Origin: Streptococcus parasanguinis ATCC 15912
GTDB lineage: Bacteria > Bacillota > Bacilli > Lactobacillales > Streptococcaceae
Assembly (NCBI RefSeq): GCF_000164675.2
Contig: NC_015678.1
Coordinates: forward strand, 1,922,001-1,986,000
Direction: 5' to 3'
DNA length: 64,000 nucleotides
Of the stretch, positions 43,043 through 52,224 are shown piece after piece. Position numbers and translations under genes: made by a program. Under the pieces are notes generated by a model. The model saw only the letters and a program-made list of their open reading frames with translations, ran no database searches and was not told the DNA's origin. Within the stretch, counting starts at the first letter, position 1, and every line of letters starts with the position of its first letter.

Positions 43043-45586
43043 CTAACTAGCGTATTTATTTTCAAGGCTTGATGATACCGTAGCTTTCATTGGTTTTAGA
43101 AGCATATCAATATCTTCAAAGATGTTGTGTACGGAAATCATATTGAGATTGCCATAGACGTCATAGTACAGGCATTGGCCAGAGATCATATTGTCAATCC
43201 ATTCGAGATTGCTTTCAGTGACTTCAAGATTGACGTGTTTTAAGATATCTTCTCGCTCAGACTTTTCATAGAAAGCAAAGATAGTCCCAAATCCAGTTGT
43301 ATCATCGTCATTTTCTGCATCATGTACAGATTGAGTAATCAGTGCCAAGGTATTGTTTTTGGAGCGTCCAATCCGACGCATATTTTTGATAACGGCTTTT
43401 CCTTCTGCGGACTTCATAAGAATCCATGCTTCATCAAAGAACTCAATGGTATCTTCATTTTCATTTCGTTCTCCAAAGTGGGTACAGAAGGCACCAAGCG
43501 CAAACATGAGGGCAATAGAATTGCGTTCATGATCTGAAATTTTTGTGGAATCGTCTTTTGGTAGTTTGAGGTTATTGACCTCTAGAATGGTCACCCGTGA
43601 TTCATAGTTAAGTCCTTGAGTGGTTCCATCTGAAAAGGCTAGTTCCAAGATAGAGTTTGTGACAATTGAAGTCAGATAACGACCAACCGAAGCAATTTCA
43701 GAGGAAGTGGATTCTCTAAGTACTTTTAGGACGTGTTTAAAGCCGACTTTCTCGCCAGCGACTCGTTTCTCCACAATCGCATTAATAGCTTCTGTGATCG
43801 CTGTTTTCTGGTCCATTGTGACATCATCTACAGCTTGTAGTAGAAATTCAAGCATGTTTTTTGCGACCTCTACAGCTTGTTCTTTATCTAGAACAACAAT
43901 AGGATCTAAGACTCCGTGGTTTGATGGTAGTGAGCTATCTAGTGTTACAAAGTTAAAGTTCTCAATCTGTTTCTTGCGTTCAGGATAGAGACGTGCAAAT
44001 TCAGGTGAGTTGATTACTTCTTGGTAGTGATTCCTAAGTTCACGTTTAGGGTCAATATAAAGGGTTTTAACATTTTGTAAAGCCACACTTAAAAAGATGA
44101 TCTGAGCGAGGAAAGACTTTCCTTGTCCTGTTGCCCCCGTAATAATGATGTGCGGGTTCTTGGTAATCTTTCCAGCTATATCTTCTTTATTTCCCACTGT
44201 CGCATTGTAAAGTACAATGTTCTTTGAGGAATCAATAGCTTTAGCGATATTGTCCCAACGGCCTGTCCAATTATCTACTCGGCCAATATACCAACCGATA
44301 CGGTTTCCAGAAGAGGTATTAGTAAAAGGCATGAGTTCTGAAAATCCACGAGCTGTGACCATATGTGTCCATGTGCGAGTTTTCTTTTGGAGGTTTTCTC
44401 CATAGAGCAGAGCTTGAAAGAGATAAGGTCCGTCTTGAGAGGCCTCACTAATCTCGACTCCCATATCATCAAAGTAGTTCAAAACCACTTGTCGTCTTTG
44501 ACGGAGTTGGTTCACACTAGAAGCAGAGACAATCAGATAGGCTCCGTATTCGATGATATCTTCTTTATTTCCGACTTTCTTCATTAAGTCCTTTAGGGAG
44601 ATGGAACCCATGATGATCTCGTCTTGTTGAACAGTATCAGTATTTTCTGCCTCTTCCATGATGTTTCTGTAACGTGTATTAGAACGTCCCATTCGACCCT
44701 TGATTTTGTTGGTATCAATGAATTCTGCCTTGATTCGTAGCTCAACGGGAAAGTTTAAACGCTGGATAAACTCACCTAGATGAAAGCCGTTAAATTGAAC
44801 GGGGAATTTACCAACCGGAAGAATAGTCACAAAAGAAGATCCATAAGGGCTTTCTAGCTTAAGAAAGCCACCTTTTAGGACTTTGATCAAGGTGTCTGTG
44901 ATATTGAATTGAGCACGATTAGCGAGCACCTCCTTCTTGTAGTGAGGGATATAGCGAAGATACTGCATCCGCTGGTAATAAAAGAGTTCTTCATTAGATA
45001 AACGCTTTGCCCGAAGGACAGAGAAGGCTTGGAAAATAGTGAATTCATCACTTTTATAGTCTTCATACCAGGTGGGACTTAATTCATATTCATAGCCCAG
45101 ACCCTTGGCTATTTTTTCAGTGAACTCATTAAAGCTCTCATAGGCCAAGTCTTTGACGGTAGCTCCGTGATTTTGTTTGCGTAAGGTCACACCCACGACC
45201 CAGTCAAACTGATAAGGGATTTCCATTTCTTCTGTTAGACGATCCACCGTGTAGAGAAGAAGTTCTTCTCCTAGTTCACGACTGTCATCTGCGAGAGCAT
45301 CTGAAAAGTCCCGCATTTTCTCTTCTAAGAGATAGTCTTTAGGGATCAGAGATATTTCAAAGAATTTGTTTTTCTGGAGCTTTTTCATCATTTGAGCAAC
45401 AGTGATTTTATGTTTGCCCTTTTTTTCATTATCCGTAATTGTGATGGGAGTGTTTGGAATACGATAATAAGCAACGACTGTTTGATCTTTTTTGAGAGCT
45501 AGATTTTCATGTGTTTCCCTAATAGGATAGGTTAAAGTAATACTCATAGGTCCTCCTTTTCTATAGATTTGTTTTTTCAAAGACAA
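43043..45586 (-). CDS. VirB4-family conjugation ATPase (ConE/TcpF-like)
   Basis: An 847-residue ATPase energising the mating channel. Walker A GATGQGKS is near residue 490, Walker B TIEFFDEAWILM near 720 and the downstream RIGRSKNNTLALITQSVHD motif is characteristic of VirB4/TraC. Homologue of Tn916 Orf16 and ICEBs1 ConE. Its start overlaps the TcpE gene by 26 bp, indicating coupled translation; a nearer ATG exists about 14 codons in (MSITLTYP). Confidence 0.93.
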   Translation of the reverse strand: MSLKKQIYRKGGPMSITLTYPIRETHENLALKKDQTVVAYYRIPNTPITITDNEKKGKHKITVAQMMKKLQKNKFFEISLIPKDYLLEEKMRDFSDALADDSRELGEELLLYTVDRLTEEMEIPYQFDWVVGVTLRKQNHGATVKDLAYESFNEFTEKIAKGLGYEYELSPTWYEDYKSDEFTIFQAFSVLRAKRLSNEELFYYQRMQYLRYIPHYKKEVLANRAQFNITDTLIKVLKGGFLKLESPYGSSFVTILPVGKFPVQFNGFHLGEFIQRLNFPVELRIKAEFIDTNKIKGRMGRSNTRYRNIMEEAENTDTVQQDEIIMGSISLKDLMKKVGNKEDIIEYGAYLIVSASSVNQLRQRRQVVLNYFDDMGVEISEASQDGPYLFQALLYGENLQKKTRTWTHMVTARGFSELMPFTNTSSGNRIGWYIGRVDNWTGRWDNIAKAIDSSKNIVLYNATVGNKEDIAGKITKNPHIIITGATGQGKSFLAQIIFLSVALQNVKTLYIDPKRELRNHYQEVINSPEFARLYPERKKQIENFNFVTLDSSLPSNHGVLDPIVVLDKEQAVEVAKNMLEFLLQAVDDVTMDQKTAITEAINAIVEKRVAGEKVGFKHVLKVLRESTSSEIASVGRYLTSIVTNSILELAFSDGTTQGLNYESRVTILEVNNLKLPKDDSTKISDHERNSIALMFALGAFCTHFGERNENEDTIEFFDEAWILMKSAEGKAVIKNMRRIGRSKNNTLALITQSVHDAENDDDTTGFGTIFAFYEKSEREDILKHVNLEVTESNLEWIDNMISGQCLYYDVYGNLNMISVHNIFEDIDMLLKPMKATVSSSLENKYAS

Positions 45587-45971
45587 TTTCTTCTACAGAC
45601 TCTATTCGATCTTCATGGTAGATAGCTCTTTTATTGATTTTAAAGTCCCAGAAGTAAATCAGGTAATCTCCAATAAAGACATGCATCTTTTTACCGTGTG
45701 GTTCGTATTCAGTATAGAACTTGGCCAATTTGTAAGGGAGATACCAATAGAGCAAGAGAGAAATTGAATGAGTGATTTTTGCGAGTGGCACAAAGATAAA
45801 CCCTCCAAAGAGTAACATGGCCACAAAAACGATGATAAAGACAATGAAAAAGGACAACTGCATAGGAGTCGCAAAGTACCAAAGTCGAGTGCCCTTTTTT
45901 GTCTTGATTTCTTGGATCCAATAAGGAGCATTTAGACCCTTACTGTAGTCATAAAGTCTTTCTTCATTCAT
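45561..45971 (-). CDS. TcpE-family conjugation membrane protein
   Basis: A 136-residue protein with two adjacent hydrophobic segments (about 34-75) and the TcpE pattern LNAPYWIQEIKTKKGTRLWY upstream and a basic C-terminal half. TcpE proteins (ICEBs1 ConD, Tn916 Orf17) are channel components. Lies between a small membrane protein and the VirB4 gene. Confidence 0.85.
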   Translation of the reverse strand: MNEERLYDYSKGLNAPYWIQEIKTKKGTRLWYFATPMQLSFFIVFIIVFVAMLLFGGFIFVPLAKITHSISLLLYWYLPYKLAKFYTEYEPHGKKMHVFIGDYLIYFWDFKINKRAIYHEDRIESVEEIVFEKTNL

Positions 45972-45973
45972 AC

Positions 45974-46198
45974 TTAGAGTCCTGATTCAATACCAAAGAG
46001 TCGAAGGAACCAGCCGACTGCTTTTAGGATATCTTGTCCTTTCGCAATGGAAACAATAACGGCATAGAAACCAACGACAGAGAAGAGTTGAAGCCAAGAG
46101 CTGTTCCGCCAAGCCTTAATCGCTAAGAGCACGGCAATGGCTGTCAGGATCCAAATTCCATCGCCCTGGAGGAAGGTTCGTAGATTGTCTGTATTCAT
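45974..46198 (-). CDS. Small conjugation membrane protein (TcpD/ConC-like)
   Basis: 74 residues with two transmembrane segments (about 14-28 and 36-52) and a short C-terminal tail. Size, topology and position between TcpC and TcpE match the small hydrophobic protein of Tn916/ICEBs1 transfer operons. Function in channel assembly presumed. Confidence 0.7.
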   Translation of the reverse strand: MNTDNLRTFLQGDGIWILTAIAVLLAIKAWRNSSWLQLFSVVGFYAVIVSIAKGQDILKAVGWFLRLFGIESGL

Positions 46199-46207
46199 AG
46201 AGTTCTC

Positions 46208-47203
46208 CTATTCTTTATCATTTGCATAATTTAGTGGAATGGTGTGTTCTAGTTTTGTGACATAGTAGGTCTTTTCTTTTTCTGAGAGGGTAAAAGTGAA
46301 GTTTTCTGAGTGAGTGGTCCCTCCGACCTCAAAGGTTGCTTGAACATAAGCGATTAGATTCTGACCGTCTTTTTTTAGATAGGTATAATCAATTGTTTTG
46401 AAGGTGGTATTGGCTATAATATCCACATCCTTAGCAATCAGATTGAGGTTGTCTTGGTTAGTAGTATAGTTAGTGAAAAAGACCTTGAGGAACTTTTCAA
46501 CCTTCTTACGCTGACCATCTGAAAAGTGATCGTTAGCGGTTAGTTGAAGCTGATCGTCTTCGCTAAAGTGTCCAGCTTGTGAGGATTCAATGGCAGAGAA
46601 CCAAGGAAGTCCAGAAATATAATATTTCCCATCTTTTTCATCAAATGGAATATTGAAACCTGTCACGATCTCTTTTTCTTCCGTGTTATTGTCCCGACGG
46701 ATGATTTCCTTGTATTTGATCTTATAGGTCGCAACCTTCCCTTCTACAGTCACTAACTGAGAATAGAGGAGTTCACTAGGATTTCGAACTTGACCTTGGG
46801 CTTTCACATCAGGAATGAAGTTGTAAAAGCTATTTAAGTATTCCACTTGAGCTTGTTGTTTATCTCCTTCTTGCGGAAGGGTGAAATAGGCATAGACATA
46901 GTCATTCAAGTAGTACTGGAGTTTGTAGTCGTATTTTCTACTAGACTCCATTGGTTGTGCCTTTTGTTTTTTAGTAGCCCCCACTTGAGCTTGTAGTGTT
47001 CCTACTTTATTTGAAAGTGTGATAGCACGAAGAGATCCCAAGAGACCAACAAAAAGGAGGAAAGCAATTCCTCCTATGACTGCGATATTGACGGTCTTTT
47101 TATTGGTGACTTTTAGTTTTGGTGGGCCTCCTTTTTTCTCCACCTTTTTAAAGTGTGAGAGGTATTCTTTTGCTTGAAGCAAGTAGCGTTTGGCTTTATC
47201 CAT
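46208..47203 (-). CDS. TcpC-like conjugation protein (ConB/Orf13 family, VirB8-like)
   Basis: A 331-residue bitopic protein: basic cytosolic N-terminus, one transmembrane helix (about 38-60), a coiled segment and two NTF2-like extracellular domains (about 105-220 and 230-331), as in TcpC. Essential channel scaffold in related elements. Ribosome site AAAGGAGG. Confidence 0.9.
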   Translation of the reverse strand: MDKAKRYLLQAKEYLSHFKKVEKKGGPPKLKVTNKKTVNIAVIGGIAFLLFVGLLGSLRAITLSNKVGTLQAQVGATKKQKAQPMESSRKYDYKLQYYLNDYVYAYFTLPQEGDKQQAQVEYLNSFYNFIPDVKAQGQVRNPSELLYSQLVTVEGKVATYKIKYKEIIRRDNNTEEKEIVTGFNIPFDEKDGKYYISGLPWFSAIESSQAGHFSEDDQLQLTANDHFSDGQRKKVEKFLKVFFTNYTTNQDNLNLIAKDVDIIANTTFKTIDYTYLKKDGQNLIAYVQATFEVGGTTHSENFTFTLSEKEKTYYVTKLEHTIPLNYANDKE

Positions 47204-47214
47204 AGATCCTCCTT

Positions 47215-47772
47215 TTAGAGACCAGCGAGTTCAATGAGCTTTGAGCCTTTTGCATATAGGCGCTTATTGGCTTTTTCAATCTCGCCGTTAATGTAATAGT
47301 AGCCTCGCAACTCAGTTTGGAGTTGTTCGATCAAGTCAGGTTTTAGGTCTTTGGCTTCTTCTTTTTTTAGGAGACTATTTAATTCTCCAGCTTTGGTCCA
47401 AGCCTCTCTGTGATCTTTCTTTTTAAGCAATTCTCCTAGTTCATTCGTGACTTGAGAGACTTTCTTTTCAAAAATAGTTTTAGTGGCCATTTCAATTTCC
47501 TTTCTAAATGTTTCTTGATTGTCTTTGATGGTCTTTTGGATATAAGCAATGAGTGAGGGGCGCATTTTTTTATTTACGCTCAACACTTTACCATCTAGCG
47601 TGAAACAGGCATGTTCATAGTCATAGAAACCTTTCGCATCTGGTGGTTTTTCGGTAGATCTTCCAGCGCATTCATAGTAGAAGTCCTTTCCTTTTCGTAA
47701 GAGAACGTACATATGCCAGAATTCTTGTTCTGGAAGAAGCAGAAAGTCTGCTTGATAAATCTTCTTCAGCAT
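47215..47772 (-). CDS. ICE-conserved hypothetical protein (185 aa)
   Basis: Start placed at ATG 47772 (MLKKIYQ), 1 bp after the stop of the previous gene; an upstream ATG would overlap that gene without a ribosome site. N-terminal half contains YYECAGRSTEKPPDAKGFYD, C-terminal half is helical and charged. No family recognised. Embedded in the transfer operon between the relaxase and TcpC. Confidence 0.6.
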   Translation of the reverse strand: MLKKIYQADFLLLPEQEFWHMYVLLRKGKDFYYECAGRSTEKPPDAKGFYDYEHACFTLDGKVLSVNKKMRPSLIAYIQKTIKDNQETFRKEIEMATKTIFEKKVSQVTNELGELLKKKDHREAWTKAGELNSLLKKEEAKDLKPDLIEQLQTELRGYYYINGEIEKANKRLYAKGSKLIELAGL

Positions 47773-47773
47773 C

Positions 47774-48007
47774 TCAAGAAGCCTCAAGCAGATCATCGTA
47801 ACCTAGAGCTTGGTAGATAAAATCTGAATCAAACCAGAGCCAGTCATTGATTTGTCCTTCTGTTGGTGTATCACCAGAGAAGATATCTTCACAAATGACA
47901 GTTAGGGTATCTACTCCACCACGTTCACGGACAGTATTCAAGGTGGTTAATCCACCAGACCAAGCTTTAAAGTTTTCTAGTGAATTGATTTGAACTTTGT
48001 ATTCCAT
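47774..48007 (-). CDS. Small acidic ICE-conserved protein (77 aa)
   Basis: 77 acidic residues, ending FDSDFIYQALGYDDLLEAS, encoded 14 bp after the relaxase gene with ribosome site GAAAGGAAA. No domain recognised. The position is that of small unknown proteins in ICESt-type transfer modules. Confidence 0.6.
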   Translation of the reverse strand: MEYKVQINSLENFKAWSGGLTTLNTVRERGGVDTLTVICEDIFSGDTPTEGQINDWLWFDSDFIYQALGYDDLLEAS

Positions 48008-48021
48008 ATTGCTTTTCCTTT

Positions 48022-49254
48022 CTAATGTTCATAGTGTTTATTGGCTTTAAGAAGTCGTAACATGGCTTTTCCTCGATCTGTTATTTCTCCGCTGTTTTGA
48101 ATCATCTTCATGTATTCTGTTTGCAGGATTTTATCTGCTTCAGTGACTAGTGCAAGGGAGTTCGCAACTTGATAGGTTAGCCAACGAATCGTTCTCTCAA
48201 TACTGTAAGGCTGTGGGTTGGTTGAGAGCTTTAAGGGTTCGACACCTCCAAAGAGACGTTGCCATTTTTCATCAGGTTTGTAAGCTCCGAAGCGAGTGAG
48301 ACCATCATAGACTTGAATTTCTTTATTCACGATACCTCGTGCGATTTCTCCGAGATCTACACCGTTGATGTATTCCTCCACAATTCCTTGAGCCTTCTGA
48401 TCTGAGAAACGCAATTCATAGCGATTCCAGATACCAAAAATCTCCAAGGATTCGTCCAAGGAGATGTTTTCCATTCGAGCTATTTCATAGCGCTTTTCAT
48501 AAAAGTTAAAGTAGAGTTGACTTTGACGGCTCCCAAAGTAAATGGACAAGCCGTGATTCGCTTCCATGTCTTCATTATCTGTGAAAGATCCACCACCCGT
48601 GATATTCCATTTCTTGATCGTGTCTAGAACAATCTCTTTGGAATAGAGTTTATCAATCAATTTGGGAATCTGAATTTGTTCGTCCTCGTGACCGTATCCT
48701 TTATAAAGTTCATCTAGAGCGATATCGAGACGCTTTACCCGAACATCTTCATAGGAATAAAGAATGTTTTGAAGAAAGATCTGCCAAGTGATTCCCTTAT
48801 CTTCTAGAAGCAATTCCAGCTCACGGCATCCTTGACCAGATAGTTGAAGACAAGTTTGGTAGTCATTGGTCACAGACTTATCAAAGAAATCAAAAATCCA
48901 GATGTTTCCTCGTTGCCACAAGTGGGTATAGTTCATAAGACGGGTTTCTTGGTCTGTAAATTCACTTAGGTGGCAGTGAAGAAAGTTTTCACAGAAAGCA
49001 TCTAAATCTTTTAATCGAGGAAAGGTCAATCGTAGATAGTCGATTTGAGCCCGAAGACTGTTTTTATCGCAATCTTGATAGTAACCAAGTCTTTCTTTAA
49101 GTTCTCTAAACTTATCAATCGTCAGTCCTCTTTCGCCTGTTTCATAAGAGCGATAGGTTCTTGTAGGGAGATCAACAGCTTGTGCAAATGCTTTTTGACT
49201 AAGTCCTGTTTGTTTTCTGAAATTCTTAATATGAAAAGGACTAATTTTGTCCAT
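48022..49254 (-). CDS. MobT-family relaxase with N-terminal HTH (Rep_trans)
   Basis: A 410-residue relaxase related to ICEBs1 NicK and Tn916 Orf20. Residues 8-60 form an XRE helix-turn-helix (HIKNFRKQTGLSQKAFAQAV ... RTYRSYETGERG); the Rep_trans domain spans about 65-400 with IDYLRLTF, VKRLDIALDEL (acidic metal site) and SIYFGSRQSQLYFNFYEKR, which holds a candidate catalytic Tyr. It should nick oriT in the spacer just upstream (49361-49412) and transfer one strand. Confidence 0.92.
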   Translation of the reverse strand: MDKISPFHIKNFRKQTGLSQKAFAQAVDLPTRTYRSYETGERGLTIDKFRELKERLGYYQDCDKNSLRAQIDYLRLTFPRLKDLDAFCENFLHCHLSEFTDQETRLMNYTHLWQRGNIWIFDFFDKSVTNDYQTCLQLSGQGCRELELLLEDKGITWQIFLQNILYSYEDVRVKRLDIALDELYKGYGHEDEQIQIPKLIDKLYSKEIVLDTIKKWNITGGGSFTDNEDMEANHGLSIYFGSRQSQLYFNFYEKRYEIARMENISLDESLEIFGIWNRYELRFSDQKAQGIVEEYINGVDLGEIARGIVNKEIQVYDGLTRFGAYKPDEKWQRLFGGVEPLKLSTNPQPYSIERTIRWLTYQVANSLALVTEADKILQTEYMKMIQNSGEITDRGKAMLRLLKANKHYEH

Positions 49255-49277
49255 TCATCGCAACACCTCTTTCTAAC

Positions 49278-49313
49278 AAAGTGACACACTTTTTTGACGA
49301 AAGTGACACACTT
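49278..49313. repeat. 22-bp-spaced direct repeats before the relaxase gene
   Basis: AAAGTGACACACTT occurs at 49278-49291 and 49300-49313, two helical turns apart, 24 bp upstream of the relaxase ATG. Likely a protein-binding site, perhaps for the relaxase HTH. Confidence 0.6.
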
Positions 49314-49360
49314 CATAAAAATTGAAAACTCAACTCCCATAAGGAATGAGGAGGGGTGGA

Positions 49361-49498
49361 CTTGGCGTTTTTGCCAAATGTAACCCCCCTATTAGAAAAC
49401 GGGGGTTGAAGTTTCATCATGGCCTAGAAACTTCGGGCTACGGTCTGCGCCTGACCTGCGGTCAGGCTTGCCCTTGCCCTTGTCCTAGCCCATGATGA
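49361..49498 (-). other. oriT region of ICE C
   Basis: Hairpin TTGGC-GTTTTT-GCCAA (49362-49376), then AACCCCC (49382-49388) / GGGGGTT (49401-49407) with a 12-nt loop, then GCCTGACC/GGTCAGGC (49449-49456/49460-49467), enclosed partly by TCATCATGGCCTAG and its near-complement at 49485-49498. A C-run/G-run inverted repeat between tcpA and relaxase is where MobT elements keep oriT. Confidence 0.65.
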
Positions 49499-51150
49499 AC
49501 AATCGTCGCTTCAACTGCTTTTGGATAAGACCTGCGTCCTCCCTCTTCAAATTGAGCGAGGATTTCAAGAAGAAGTTTTTCTTGAAAAGGATCCACTAGA
49601 ATAGCGGATACAGTCCGTTCAAAGATGATCCCTTGTTCTGTTAAGAGATAGATAATCTTGCGTAAGGTTGGCATTTTAAGATTTTGTTCGTCCGCAAATT
49701 CCTTGAGTGGTCGTTTGTTTGGTTCGTTTTCTATAGTCTCCTCTTCCTCTATAGGATCAATTGTTTCAAGCGGTGGTTTATATTCTTCAAATACTGAGAA
49801 TTCTTCCCCTTCAAACTCCATAATAGGAATTTTAGAGTAGGCATCATAGAAGGAAAAGCCTTGATCAAGCGGTACGTAGGGAGAGAAAAACTCACCAGCT
49901 AGCTCACCGTTGTTTGCGATATAACCCCGTCCTTTGACCTTGACTCCATTGATTTCATCCAGCTTTTTAAACTCTTTGGTTTTATTAGCATCTCCAAACA
50001 TCATGTCATATCCTGTTGATTCTAAATGACCGACGGAAAGACGCTTCATAAAGTTATCCCGAAGAGCCGTTTTGATAAATTCTCCATCGGGCCGTTGCAT
50101 AGCAAAGATGATAAAGACTCCAGCTTGACGGCCTTCTAGAACTAATTGTGAGAGGTATTCCATGAGTTCTGACTGTTGGCTATAGTCACGATCAATCTTT
50201 GCCATGAGGGCTGCCCACTCGTCTACCAGGATGAATTTTGGTTTCATGTCATAGTGAGTAAAGTTCTTTCCAGCTTGGAATCTTGGCGAAGTGGACATCC
50301 GCTCATAGCGTTTTTCCATGAACTCTACATTCTCTTTAAAACAGTTGATGATATCTTCCTTACTAGTATAAACACGGCCATGAAAGACTGGAATTTTCTT
50401 TAATCCAGCTAGATCAGAATTCTTTGGATCACAGATATCAACAAAGCCAATTTTAGCTAGTGCATAGATTATAGTCATGAGAACAACTGTTTTTCCTCCA
50501 CCTGTTCCACCGCCAATGAGAAGATGAGGTTCTTCAATATAATCCCAAGATACATCTTTCATGAGCTGGAGCTTTGATCCCTTGACTTTTACTTCATCGA
50601 TGGTGATACGGCTATCAATCCGATTAATAGCAATTTCATACTTGATAAAGCGGTTATCAAAGGTTTTATTGCGAAAGTCTCCGTTAAACATGACTTCAAG
50701 CGTAGCTCCAAGGTTTAAAAAGCGATCTTGGAACTTATTGCCCTCCAAAATAAAACTCACTTCAATCTTGTAGCGAGACTGCTTGATATACACTTGAGGC
50801 AAGGTGATTTTTTCAATGATCTTGTTTTCACGTCTAACCTTTTTAACTAGATAGAGGTTATTCTCAAGCAAAAAACGAGAAAGAATTCGAAGGCTGTTTA
50901 GCTTTTGAAAAAAGAGCATCTTCCTGTAGCAAACCCGATTAATAAACCAAGAGAGAAGCAAAGAAAAGAGAAGCCCAGCTCCTAGAAAATATCCTTGGGG
51001 TAAGGGATGAGATTTTAATTCTTCTAAATGTAAGTAGCTGTAGTAACTAATAGCCAACAAAAAAGGAAACCACCAGATAAACCATGTGATTCCCTTTAGT
51101 TTACGATGAAAAACTCGAACTCTTTTTCCCCGATAGGTAAAGAGTTTCAT
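49462..51150 (-). CDS. TcpA-type coupling protein (FtsK/SpoIIIE, ConQ/Orf21)
   Basis: A 562-residue coupling ATPase that brings the relaxase-DNA complex to the channel. Two N-terminal transmembrane segments (about 22-40 and 50-68), Walker A GGGTGGGKT near residue 218, Walker B FILVDEWAALMA near 313 and the FtsK motif FIIFAMQRPDGEF. The last residues (HHGLGQGQGQA) are read from the structured oriT region and the stop lies in a hairpin. It may also serve the two IMEs. Confidence 0.92.
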   Translation of the reverse strand: MKLFTYRGKRVRVFHRKLKGITWFIWWFPFLLAISYYSYLHLEELKSHPLPQGYFLGAGLLFSLLLSWFINRVCYRKMLFFQKLNSLRILSRFLLENNLYLVKKVRRENKIIEKITLPQVYIKQSRYKIEVSFILEGNKFQDRFLNLGATLEVMFNGDFRNKTFDNRFIKYEIAINRIDSRITIDEVKVKGSKLQLMKDVSWDYIEEPHLLIGGGTGGGKTVVLMTIIYALAKIGFVDICDPKNSDLAGLKKIPVFHGRVYTSKEDIINCFKENVEFMEKRYERMSTSPRFQAGKNFTHYDMKPKFILVDEWAALMAKIDRDYSQQSELMEYLSQLVLEGRQAGVFIIFAMQRPDGEFIKTALRDNFMKRLSVGHLESTGYDMMFGDANKTKEFKKLDEINGVKVKGRGYIANNGELAGEFFSPYVPLDQGFSFYDAYSKIPIMEFEGEEFSVFEEYKPPLETIDPIEEEETIENEPNKRPLKEFADEQNLKMPTLRKIIYLLTEQGIIFERTVSAILVDPFQEKLLLEILAQFEEGGRRSYPKAVEATIVHHGLGQGQGQA

Positions 51151-51163
51151 CCTGCATCACCTC

Positions 51164-51625
51164 CTAGTTTTCCTTCTTATTTTCTACCGGTTTGTTTTCT
51201 TTAATCGGTGCGCCTCCAGTTTTTTTCTTGATTTTAGAAGCAAAGAGCTTATAGATATCATTACGATTGACGTGGGTATGAGTGATAACAATATCTTCCA
51301 ATTCAACCTCTTCTCGGTATTTAATACCTAGGTCTTCAATTTCAGACTCAGACATATCTGCGATAGTGAAAAAGAGGGTTTCATGCTGGACAGAAGAATG
51401 AATTCCTACAACAATTCCACGAATCTCACCTGTATTAACTTGTACAAATGATCCATCAGGATTTCGTTGTGAACGATCCACTTCAAAGATGATATCAGGA
51501 CCTTCAATGCCTCGGAAAGACAGTTTTCCAAGGACAGCTGGGACATCTAGTCCATCTGTAATGACACGATAAGTCTTGTCAGCAATTTGTAGTTTTTCTC
51601 CGTAGTTTAATCCAATTTTAGCCAT
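51164..51625 (-). CDS. ICE-conserved protein (153 aa), transfer operon
   Basis: Second early gene upstream of tcpA. The product is beta-rich with a basic C-terminus (KIKKKTGGAPIKENKPVENK). It occupies the place of the Orf22/Orf23 proteins in Tn916-like elements. No catalytic motif. Ribosome site AAAGGAGAAAAT. Confidence 0.6.
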   Translation of the reverse strand: MAKIGLNYGEKLQIADKTYRVITDGLDVPAVLGKLSFRGIEGPDIIFEVDRSQRNPDGSFVQVNTGEIRGIVVGIHSSVQHETLFFTIADMSESEIEDLGIKYREEVELEDIVITHTHVNRNDIYKLFASKIKKKTGGAPIKENKPVENKKEN

Positions 51626-51646
51626 GTGATTTTCTCCTTTTATTTC

Positions 51647-51943
51647 TTATTTTTTAATTACCAATTTTTCCGCAAAGACATTGAGATAAGGTGCAACAGT
51701 ATTGCCGTTTAAAGCAGTATCTGGGAAAAAGATTGGGTTAACTGCTTCTACTAGAGAATCTTCTGGAAAGACTGTTGTAGAAGCTGGTGTGATGACATGA
51801 AAGGCTCCGTGCTCTGCGCTGTTTAGAATGTGACGTTGGTATTTGCCTTCTTTTCTAAAAATAAATTTAGGAGCATCTCCTAAACGTTCGTAGTAAGCAG
51901 GGCCAATAAATTCTGGTTTCATTTTAAGTGTTTCTGAGATCAT
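51647..51943 (-). CDS. ICE-conserved protein (98 aa), transfer operon
   Basis: 98-residue soluble protein with [20 protein letters not shown] and a beta-rich centre. Family not recognised; conserved position at the start of ICESt-type transfer operons. Ribosome site AGAAAGGAAAAT. Confidence 0.6.
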   Translation of the reverse strand: MISETLKMKPEFIGPAYYERLGDAPKFIFRKEGKYQRHILNSAEHGAFHVITPASTTVFPEDSLVEAVNPIFFPDTALNGNTVAPYLNVFAEKLVIKK

Positions 51944-51977
51944 AAGATTTTCCTTTCTGAGTGTAAAATAAAAAGAG

Positions 51978-52224
51978 TTAAGCTAGTTGCTTCACTCTTG
52001 AGTAATAGTGGGTAAATAGTTTTCGTTTAAACATGCGACTATAAATATCAATATCCCCATGAGCGTAGCCATTTCTACGAGCATCTTGAACCAAGTGATC
52101 TAAATCTATTTGAGCTTGAGCATAGAGTTTAGCCTGTAGTTTATCAGATTCACTAAACATGCCATAGGTGAATTCATAGTTATCATAGAGTCGTTTACAT
52201 TGTAGTGCGAAAAAAGTTTGTCAT
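51978..52224 (-). pseudogene. First gene of the ICE transfer operon, out of frame by one T
   Basis: A start with a good ribosome site (AAGGAGAATAAT, ATG 52224) reads MTNFF then hits a stop after 9 codons. With one T fewer in the run of six (complement of 52210-52215) the frame continues ALQCKRLYDNYEFTYGMF into the visible 60-residue frame ending at 51978, about 82 residues in all. The internal ATG 52160 gives a shortened product without a ribosome site. Mutation, phase variation or sequence error are possible. Confidence 0.6.
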
